Source of the DNA: an uncultured Eubacteriales bacterium
GTDB lineage: Bacteria; Bacillota; Clostridia; UMGS1810
Assembly (NCBI GenBank): GCA_902493665.1
Contig: CABUQL010000024.1
Coordinates: forward strand, 1 to 9,844
Direction: 5' to 3'
DNA length: 9,844 bases
Position numbers and translations under genes: made by a program. Shown here in pieces: positions 1 to 5,093 of this stretch (positions are counted from its first letter, which is position 1; every line of letters starts with the position of its first letter). The notes below the pieces were generated by a model that did not search any database, had not been told where the DNA came from, and saw only the letters and a list, made by a program, of their open reading frames with translations.

Positions 1-177
1 CGCCTCGGCAATGTTAATGTTAAGCCAGCCCGACGCATCAAGCCTTTTTATGTTTTTAAGCGTAACGCCGTCCGAAATTGTGCTTGTTTCAACAATGTCG
101 TATATTTTTGCATAAGCAGAAAAATTAAGTACTAAAATAACAAGTGTCAGTATAGATGTAAATTTTAATTTTTTCAT
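1..177 (-). CDS. Exported protein, N-terminal fragment (phosphodiester glycosidase-like)
   Basis: This gene is cut by the left edge; only the first 59 codons are present. The start is ATG at 177, set by an AAGGAG site (186-191) 8 nt upstream. Residues 1-23 form a signal peptide: two lysines, a hydrophobic stretch (about 7-19) and an AYA cleavage site before KIYD. The mature start has the pattern 'I-S-D-G-V-T-L-K-N-I' followed by 'SGWLNINIAEA'. From memory, this matches the beginning of secreted phosphodiester glycosidase (NAGPA-domain) proteins of Clostridia, which often carry SLH domains further on. The catalytic domain lies outside the window, so the family is an inference; export is well supported. 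The gene diverges from the csaB operon. Confidence 0.6.
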   Translation of the reverse strand, partial: MKKLKFTSILTLVILVLNFSAYAKIYDIVETSTISDGVTLKNIKRLDASGWLNINIAEA

Positions 178-199
178 AATGCACGCTCCTTTTTTCATA

Positions 200-228
200 A
201 GTTTACATTACTTTTTTTAATTTGTAAA
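200..228 (-). promoter_or_regulatory. Sigma-A-type promoter of the leftward exported-protein gene
   Basis: On the minus strand, TTTACA (223-228) and TAAACT (200-205) are separated by 17 nt. Transcription would begin near 193, giving a leader of only about 16 nt that contains the ribosome binding site. A 7-bp inverted repeat overlaps both boxes (entered separately). Confidence 0.5.
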
Positions 229-229
229 C
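201..229. repeat. Inverted repeat GTTTACA-N15-TGTAAAC over the promoter
   Basis: GTTTACA at 201-207 and TGTAAAC at 223-229 are perfect reverse complements around a 15-nt AT-rich centre. The arms coincide with the -10 and -35 boxes of the leftward promoter, so a bound dimeric regulator would block it. The symmetry may instead be a by-product of AT-rich promoter boxes. Confidence 0.35.
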
Positions 230-259
230 AGAAATAAATGATATTTAATAAAATTTTAA

Positions 260-288
260 TTGAAAATTTTTGTTTAATATGGTATATT
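260..288 (+). promoter_or_regulatory. Extended -10 sigma-A promoter of the csaB-ruvX operon
   Basis: TTGAAA (260-265), a 17-nt spacer and TATATT (283-288), preceded by TGG (280-282), form an extended -10 promoter. The start would be near 295, about 25 nt before the csaB start codon. It is the only good candidate between the two divergent genes. Confidence 0.6.
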
Positions 289-319
289 TATATAAGTATA
301 ATTTTTATGGCGGTGAAGT

Positions 320-2596
320 ATGAAAAAGAAAATAAGAATCCTTTTGGCGCTGATGGGTCTCGAAATCGGCGGCGCCGAAACTCATGTGGTTGAACTTGCA
401 CGTTATTTATCCGAAAACGGATTTATTGTATATGTTGTTTCAAACGGCGGTGTTTACGAAAAAGAACTTGAAAAATGCGGCATAACGCACATCTATGCCC
501 CGCTTACAACGAAAAATCCCGTAAAAATGTTTTCTGCTTACAAAATAATTAAAAAAGCTGTTACAGATTACAAAATCGACTTAATTCATGCTCACGCGAG
601 AATACCGGCTTTTATAAGTTCTTTTGTTCACAAAAGATTAAAAGTTCCGTTTATGACAACCGTTCACGGTGTGTATTCGACAAGTTTTGTTTTTAAGGCA
701 CTTACGAATTGGGGACAAAAAACAATCTGCGTAAGCGATGATATTCAAAACTATGTAATCGACAACTACAACATAGACAAATCCGACACATTTGTTACAA
801 TTAACGGAATTGATACCGCAAAATTTTCCGAAAAAACGCCTTACGATGATATTTTAGAAGAATTTAACCTTGAAAAAGATGACTTTAAAATCGTTTATGT
901 GAGCCGTCTTGACTTTGGCAACTGTGAAATGGCGTACAAGCTTATTAATATCTCTGATAAACTTAAAAAAATACTCCCAAATGCAAAAATTATTATGGTC
1001 GGCGGCGGTGACAGATTTGACGACTTAAAAGAAAAAGCCGAAAATTGTGATAATATCATTTTTGCCGGACGCAGAACCGATGTTGAAAAATTCACCGCAC
1101 TTTCCGATGTGTTTGTCGGCATAAGCCGGGCTGCGCTTGAAGCGATGTCTGCCGGAAATGTGGTGATTTTAGGCGGCGAACCCGGTTATATGGGAATTTT
1201 TAAAGAAAGTATTTTAAACGAATGTTTTGCAAATAACTTTACATGCAGAAATACAAAACCGCTCAGCGAGGACAGGCTTTTACGTGATATAATTGCAGTT
1301 TATGACATGACAGAGGTACAAAAGAAACCGCTTATTGATTTCGGGAAAAAGCTCATTTACAATAAATACTCTGTTAAAATAATGGCCGAAGACAACATAA
1401 CAGTGTATAAAAAGCTGCTTTCTGAAAACAATTATTCTTATGATTTTGTTATTTCGGGCTATTACGGATTTAACAACAGCGGTGACGACACACTTTTAAT
1501 GGCTATGATTAAAACACTTAAAATGCACGATGAATCGCTTAGAATACTTGTTCTTTCAAAAAATCCCGCACAGACGAAAAAACTCTACAATGTTGATTCC
1601 GTAAACAGAATAAACATTTTTAAAATTGCATCGATTTTCAAAAAATCAAAAGTTTTGTTAAGCGGCGGAGGCAGTCTTGTGCAAGACGTAACAAGCACAA
1701 AATCAATTTGGTATTACCTGTCGCTGATTAAATATGCGTCCTCTAAGAACATGAACGTGTACGTTTACGCAAATGGAATCGGACCTATTATAAAGGAGAA
1801 AAATATGCGTCTTGCAAAATCGGCGCTTTCTAAGTCAGACCTTATCACTTTAAGAGAAAACGATTCAAAAATACTTTTGGAAAGTATCGGAATTAAAGAT
1901 GTTAAGACAATCATTACGGCCGACCCCGCATTTACGCTTGAATGTGCCAAAGATGACAAGATAAGCAATATTTTACACTCGCAGGACATAGAATGTAGTA
2001 ACGGCAGGCATGATTTTGCTGACCGTCTCACGAAAAATAAGATTTTAGGCGTTTCGGTCAGAAACTGGAAAAAGGTTTCAAGCGATTTTGCGGATTTGCT
2101 CTCGCAGAGAATTGAATCAATCTGCAAAAAGCACGGATTTGTGCCGTTTTTCGTTCCAATGCAGTTTCCTGCCGACTATGAATTTTCAAAACGTGTGCTC
2201 GGCAAAATGAGTATTAATGGGTATGTACTTAAAAAGCAGCATTACGGCAGCGAAATAATGGGTCTTATTAAAAAGTGCGATGTGATGATGGCAATGCGTC
2301 TTCATGCACTTATATATTCGACAAATGTGTGTGTTCCTGTGTTCGGCATTGTGTACGACCCGAAGGTTGAAAGCTTTTTAAACTATGCAAGACAACCGTT
2401 TCACATTGATGTCAACAGTGTTTCCGACGATTCGTTTGAAGAAAATTTTGATAAAATGTATTCACAGTATGACAAATTAAAAGAAGAACTAAGCGATACA
2501 GTTGAAATTCTTAAAGAAAAATCATATAAAAACTCGCTTTATGCAATGGAAATTTTAAATAAAGAGGAAATATGCGATGAGGATAATGAGTATTGA
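320..2596 (+). CDS. csaB: GT4-like glycosyltransferase fused to polysaccharide pyruvyl transferase CsaB
   Basis: Two enzymes lie in one 758-residue chain. Residues about 1-370 are a GT-B glycosyltransferase of GT4 type: a 'GGAETH' loop (18-22), 'DLIHAH' (87-92), 'TINGID' (160-165), 'VSRLD' (194-198), 'VGGGD' (227-231) and 'AALEAMSAG' (271-279). The first Glu of the usual E-x7-E motif is replaced by Val266. Residues about 374-740 are CsaB: 'GYYGFNNSGDD' (380-390), 'LLSGGGSLVQD' (446-456), 'ANGIGP' (484-489), 'ADPAFTL' (534-540), 'GVSVRNW' (577-583) and 'AMRLHA' (658-663). CsaB adds pyruvate ketals to secondary cell-wall polysaccharide, creating the ligand of SLH domains. The N-terminal half may build the acceptor sugar; that is inference. 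No signal peptide or membrane span is seen, so it is probably cytoplasmic. The site GGCGGTG (309-315) sets the start. The end overlaps ruvX by 20 bp. Confidence 0.9.
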   Translation: MKKKIRILLALMGLEIGGAETHVVELARYLSENGFIVYVVSNGGVYEKELEKCGITHIYAPLTTKNPVKMFSAYKIIKKAVTDYKIDLIHAHARIPAFISSFVHKRLKVPFMTTVHGVYSTSFVFKALTNWGQKTICVSDDIQNYVIDNYNIDKSDTFVTINGIDTAKFSEKTPYDDILEEFNLEKDDFKIVYVSRLDFGNCEMAYKLINISDKLKKILPNAKIIMVGGGDRFDDLKEKAENCDNIIFAGRRTDVEKFTALSDVFVGISRAALEAMSAGNVVILGGEPGYMGIFKESILNECFANNFTCRNTKPLSEDRLLRDIIAVYDMTEVQKKPLIDFGKKLIYNKYSVKIMAEDNITVYKKLLSENNYSYDFVISGYYGFNNSGDDTLLMAMIKTLKMHDESLRILVLSKNPAQTKKLYNVDSVNRINIFKIASIFKKSKVLLSGGGSLVQDVTSTKSIWYYLSLIKYASSKNMNVYVYANGIGPIIKEKNMRLAKSALSKSDLITLRENDSKILLESIGIKDVKTIITADPAFTLECAKDDKISNILHSQDIECSNGRHDFADRLTKNKILGVSVRNWKKVSSDFADLLSQRIESICKKHGFVPFFVPMQFPADYEFSKRVLGKMSINGYVLKKQHYGSEIMGLIKKCDVMMAMRLHALIYSTNVCVPVFGIVYDPKVESFLNYARQPFHIDVNSVSDDSFEENFDKMYSQYDKLKEELSDTVEILKEKSYKNSLYAMEILNKEEICDEDNEY

Positions 2597-2996
2597 TTAC
2601 GGCGATGCAAGAGTCGGAGTTGCAGTGTGCGATCCGCTCGGAATAACCGCACAGGGAGTCACAACGCTTGCAAACAAGGTTCATGAAAAAATGCTTGATG
2701 CACTGTCCGACATTATAAAAGACTACAAACCCGAAAAAATCGTTGTCGGCCTTCCCAAAAACATGGACGGCACAAGTGGTTTCAGAGCAGAAATAACGTA
2801 CAAATTCTGCGATGAGCTAAAAACAATCTGCGGTGATGCCGAAATAGTTTTGTTTGATGAGCGCATGACAACAATGCAGGCGGACAGATATCTTCATGAG
2901 TCAAACACGCGGGGCAAAAAACGAAAAAAAGTTGTTGATACAGTTGCGGCAAGCATTATTTTACAGGATTATTTAAGCAGTATAAAAAATATATAG
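2577..2996 (+). CDS. ruvX: Holliday junction resolvase-like protein / pre-16S rRNA nuclease RuvX (YqgF)
   Basis: This 139-residue protein has normal length for the YqgF/RuvX family, an RNase H-fold nuclease linked to maturation of the 16S rRNA 5' end and, in older literature, to Holliday junction resolution. Visible motifs are 'SIDYGDARVGVA' (5-16) with Asp7, 'IVVGLPKNMDGTSG' (55-68), 'LFDERMTT' (92-99) with Glu95, and 'KKVVDTVAA' (117-125) with Asp121. The three acidic residues fit the metal-binding active site. ATG 2577 is preferred because GAGG (2564-2567) lies 9 nt upstream and the protein then begins 'MRIMSIDYG', typical of the family; ATG 2586 is a weaker alternative. The start lies inside the csaB end, suggesting translational coupling. 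In many Firmicutes ruvX follows ireB (DUF965); here csaB takes that place. Confidence 0.93.
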   Translation: MRIMSIDYGDARVGVAVCDPLGITAQGVTTLANKVHEKMLDALSDIIKDYKPEKIVVGLPKNMDGTSGFRAEITYKFCDELKTICGDAEIVLFDERMTTMQADRYLHESNTRGKKRKKVVDTVAASIILQDYLSSIKNI

Positions 2997-3015
2997 AAAT
3001 TAAGAGGTGTTAAAA

Positions 3016-3318
3016 ATGAGAGAAAACGAATTTACAAAATACAGCGATGAAAAGCAAAGCAATATCATTCCCTTTGTTGACGAAAGCGGAAACAAAGTTG
3101 AATTCGAAATGGTTGATGCATTTGAATATGCCGATAACGAATATGTCGCACTTGTTCCGGCAGATGATGACGATGACGAAACGGAAGTTATCATTATGCG
3201 CATTGAAAAAGAGGGCGACGATGATATTTTGGTTTATATAGACGACGAAGACGAGCTTGACAGTGCATTTGACATTTTTAAAGAGAGAATGAGCGACGAA
3301 TTTGAAATTCTTGACTGA
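3016..3318 (+). CDS. DUF1292 domain protein (YrzB-like)
   Basis: This 100-residue, very acidic protein belongs to the DUF1292 family. It shows the usual pattern: 'IIPFVDESGNKVEFEMVDAF' (17-36), then 'NEYVALVPADDDDDETEVII' (41-60), then a run ending 'VYIDDEDELDSAFDIF' (73-88). The family has no known biochemical function, but it commonly sits just after ruvX, as here. The start is ATG 3016, 8 nt after GAGG (3004-3007). A GTG in frame at 3007 is rejected because it lies inside that ribosome binding site. The gap after ruvX is 19 nt, so the two genes are one transcript. Asp/Glu-rich tracts are a family feature and not a sign of low-complexity artefact. Confidence 0.85.
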   Translation: MRENEFTKYSDEKQSNIIPFVDESGNKVEFEMVDAFEYADNEYVALVPADDDDDETEVIIMRIEKEGDDDILVYIDDEDELDSAFDIFKERMSDEFEILD

Positions 3319-3334
3319 TAATTTCAAAAAACAC

Positions 3335-3363
3335 TTGCATTGTTTTACAAAATGTAGTATACT
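3335..3363 (+). promoter_or_regulatory. Promoter of the tRNA-Glu gene
   Basis: TTGCAT (3335-3340) and TATACT (3358-3363) are 17 nt apart. The -10 box matches five of six consensus bases; the -35 box is weak. Transcription would begin near 3370, leaving a leader of about 39 nt. I see no terminator between the DUF1292 gene and this point, so the tRNA may also be read from the csaB promoter. Confidence 0.5.
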
Positions 3364-3376
3364 GTCTTAGTCGGAT

Positions 3377-3407
3377 TACTTAAGGGTGTAAAATTACCCT
3401 TTAAGTA
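3377..3407 (+). repeat. Hairpin in the 5' leader of tRNA-Glu
   Basis: TACTTAAGGGT (3377-3387) pairs with ACCCTTTAAGTA (3396-3407) around an 8-nt loop, with one unpaired T in the right arm. It fills almost the whole stretch between the predicted transcription start and the first tRNA base at 3409. No run of T follows, so it is not an intrinsic terminator. Confidence 0.6.
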
Positions 3408-3408
3408 C

Positions 3409-3483
3409 GGCCCGTTGGTCAAGCGGTTAAGACATCGCCCTCTCAAGGCGAAAACACGAGTTCGATTCTCGTACGGGTCACCA
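3409..3483 (+). tRNA. tRNA-Glu, anticodon CTC
   Basis: A full cloverleaf of 75 nt with encoded CCA. The acceptor stem is GGCCCGT (3409-3415) with ACGGGTC (3473-3479), including one G-T pair; the discriminator is A3480. The D arm follows at 3416-3434. The anticodon stem is TCGCC (3435-3439) with GGCGA (3447-3451); the loop CTCTCAA holds anticodon CTC at 3442-3444, which reads GAG. The variable loop has 4 nt. The T arm is ACGAG-TTCGATT-CTCGT. The body resembles the common Clostridia tRNA-Glu (TTC), from which it differs in the anticodon and neighbouring bases. Confidence 0.95.
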
Positions 3484-3513
3484 TAACACTATTATCCGAA
3501 TATGTTCGGTACT

Positions 3514-3550
3514 AAAAAAACGGCAGAATGAAAAATTCCGCCGTTTTTTT
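3514..3550. terminator. Bidirectional intrinsic terminator between tRNA-Glu and eno
   Basis: The left arm 3514-3529 begins with seven A, then CGGCAGAAT. The right arm 3535-3550 has ATTCCGCCG and then seven T. They form a 16-position stem with one A-C mismatch (3525/3539) and a 5-nt loop. Because A and T runs flank the GC core on either side, it should stop transcripts from both directions: the tRNA transcript and the convergent eno transcript. Confidence 0.85.
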
Positions 3551-3602
3551 ATTGCAATTAATTATTTAAAAATCATTTTATGAATCCATTTTTAAGATGA
3601 AT

Positions 3603-3716
3603 TTATCTCGTGGCACCAAAGACTTAAGCACAACATGCCTCTAATTTGTTAAATTCCCGTTTTTCCAAAATGTCTTTCTCAATTGATTTTTGCGCTCTAT
3701 AGTCATGCCATAAAAA
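3603..3716 (-). pseudogene. Possible decayed reading frame between eno and the terminator
   Basis: On the minus strand one frame from about 3716 reads 'FLWHDYRAQKSIEKD', then 'ILEKREFNKLEACCA', then TAA (3624-3626), and goes on as 'VFGATR' before a second stop (3603-3605). The Lys/Glu-rich, helix-like composition is unlike random AT-rich spacer. Changing the TAA to TTA would join both pieces. There is no ribosome binding site or convincing start in this frame. I do not recognise the family. It could equally be non-coding 3' UTR of eno. Confidence 0.25.
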
Positions 3717-3718
3717 AA

Positions 3719-5020
3719 TCAGTTATTTTCTTTTAAATTGAAAAAGCTTTTATCTCCGAGGTAAACCGCATTTTTTCCTAATTCTTCTTCAATTCTTAAA
3801 AGTCTGTTATATTTTGCAACACGGTCTGTTCTTGAAGGAGCGCCTGTTTTAATCTGTCCTGCATTTAACGCAACCGCAATGTCTGCAATTGTTGTGTCCT
3901 CTGTTTCGCCCGAACGGTGCGAAATTACCGCCGTATACCCGGCTCTGTTTGCCATATTGACAGCATCAATGGTTTCAGAAAGTGTTCCTATCTGGTTAAA
4001 CTTAATGAGTATCGAATTTGCAACGCCTTTTTTAATTCCGTTATCAAGTCTTTTTGTGTTTGTGACAAATAAATCGTCACCGACAAGCTGAATTTTACTG
4101 CCGAGCGAATCGGTGAGTTTTTTCCAACCTTCCCAGTCCTCTTCCCCTACTCCGTCTTCAATTGAAATTATTGGATATTTACTGCAAAGCACATCGTAAA
4201 ACTTTATAAGTTCATCATCTGTAAGCGTCTTTTTGGCTTTGGGAAGATTATATTCTTTGCCGTTTTCCGTCCACTCACTGCTTGCGGCATCAATTGCGAT
4301 TTTAAAATCTTTTCCGCTTTCATATCCCGCTTCTTTAATCGCCGACACAATGTAGCTTAGTGCCTGTTCGTCTTTTTCAAAAGACGGTGCAAATCCGCCT
4401 TCATCGCCGACGGAAGTGTTGTAACCGTCATTTTTAAGGAGCTTTTTGAGGCTGTGAAAAACTTCCGTACACATTTTAAGCGCGTCTTTGAAGCTTTTTG
4501 CACCGACGGGCATAATCATAAATTCCTGTATATCTATACTGTTGTCGGCATGCGCTCCGCCGTTTAAAATATTCATCATCGGCGTGGGCAAAATATGTGC
4601 ATTTGCTCCGCCGATGTACTGATATAACGGAAGCGAACATGCAGATGCGGCAGCTTTTGCACAAGCAAGAGAAACCGCTAAAATTGCATTTGCTCCCAAT
4701 TTCGACTTATTCTCTGTACCGTCCAGCTCACACATTTTAAAATCAATTTCACGCTGATTTAAAACATTCATTCCTATAATTGAATCTGCAATAGTTGTGT
4801 TTATGTTTTCTACGGCTTTTAAAACGCCTTTTCCCATATATCGCTTTTCGCCGTCACGAAGTTCAACCGCCTCAAAAATCCCGGTTGATGCACCCGACGG
4901 AACAATTGCTCTTCCCACATATCCTCCGTCTGCTATAACCTCTGCTTCAACTGTCGGATTGCCTCGTGAATCGAGAACCTCACGCCCTTTTACTTCTAAA
5001 ATTTCTACATACTGTTTCAT
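3719..5020 (-). CDS. eno: Enolase (phosphopyruvate hydratase)
   Basis: Enolase converts 2-phosphoglycerate to phosphoenolpyruvate in glycolysis and is a cytoplasmic Mg-dependent enzyme. The 433-residue length is normal. Motifs in order are 'GREVLDSRGNPTVE' (12-25), 'PSGASTGIFEAVELRD' (41-56), 'GGAHADNSIDIQEFMI' (154-169), 'SVGDEGGFAPS' (203-213), 'IEDGVGEEDW' (287-296), 'VGDDLFVTN' (313-321) and 'SHRSGETEDT' (367-376). By alignment to the family the catalytic and metal residues are Glu207, Asp244, Glu288, Asp315, Lys340, His368 and Lys391, all present. ATG 5020 is chosen because GGAGG (5028-5032) lies 7 nt upstream; an in-frame ATG at 5050 lies inside a hairpin loop and has no site. The leader is unusual: a terminator-like hairpin directly precedes the ribosome binding site. 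Confidence 0.97.
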   Translation of the reverse strand: MKQYVEILEVKGREVLDSRGNPTVEAEVIADGGYVGRAIVPSGASTGIFEAVELRDGEKRYMGKGVLKAVENINTTIADSIIGMNVLNQREIDFKMCELDGTENKSKLGANAILAVSLACAKAAASACSLPLYQYIGGANAHILPTPMMNILNGGAHADNSIDIQEFMIMPVGAKSFKDALKMCTEVFHSLKKLLKNDGYNTSVGDEGGFAPSFEKDEQALSYIVSAIKEAGYESGKDFKIAIDAASSEWTENGKEYNLPKAKKTLTDDELIKFYDVLCSKYPIISIEDGVGEEDWEGWKKLTDSLGSKIQLVGDDLFVTNTKRLDNGIKKGVANSILIKFNQIGTLSETIDAVNMANRAGYTAVISHRSGETEDTTIADIAVALNAGQIKTGAPSRTDRVAKYNRLLRIEEELGKNAVYLGDKSFFNLKENN

Positions 5021-5032
5021 ATATTTTCCTCC

Positions 5033-5066
5033 AAAAAATAAAGATAGCAAAAACGCTATCTTTATT
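5033..5066 (-). terminator. Terminator-like hairpin directly before the eno ribosome binding site
   Basis: The plus-strand arms AATAAAGATAGC (5037-5048) and GCTATCTTTATT (5055-5066) pair perfectly over 12 bp around a 6-nt loop. Reading leftward, the stem ends in a run of T down to 5033, then GGAGG of eno starts at once. It sits 24 nt after the stop of the SLH gene, so it may simply end that transcript. Because it lies in the eno leader, it could also act as an attenuator. Confidence 0.7.
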
Positions 5067-5084
5067 ATTTACATATTTTAGAAA

Positions 5085-5093
5085 AATATATCA
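5085..5093 (-). promoter_or_regulatory. Weak extended -10 candidate for eno
   Basis: The stop codon TGA of the SLH gene (5091-5093) followed by TATATT (5085-5090) reads as a TGN-TATATT extended -10 element on the minus strand. No good -35 box is found 16-18 nt upstream. A start would fall near 5078, so the transcript would include the hairpin before the eno ribosome binding site. It is the best candidate I could find close to eno, but a weak one. Confidence 0.25.

Noticed and set aside
895..1122. Minus-strand open frame inside csaB
   Set aside because: It lies wholly within a well-supported gene, has no ribosome binding site and no recognisable motifs.
1765..2127. Minus-strand open frame of 120 codons inside csaB
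   Set aside because: It mirrors the coding frame of the CsaB half, whose motifs on the plus strand are intact.
3010..3327. Minus-strand open frame of 105 codons opposite the DUF1292 gene
   Set aside because: The acidic Asp/Glu codons of the plus strand produce an open Val/Ile/Phe-rich antisense frame; the plus-strand gene has the ribosome binding site and the family pattern.
3301..3328. 8-bp inverted repeat TTTGAAAT / ATTTCAAA as a terminator for the DUF1292 operon
   Set aside because: The stem is AT-only with a 12-nt loop and is followed by A, not T, so it is unlikely to stop transcription.
3551..3718. Integrated element next to the tRNA gene
   Set aside because: No copy of the tRNA 3' end, integrase gene or attachment repeat is present in the window.
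5021..5050. Longer enolase start at 5050
   Set aside because: That ATG lies in the hairpin loop and has no ribosome binding site; ATG 5020 has GGAGG at 7 nt and gives the normal enolase N-terminus.
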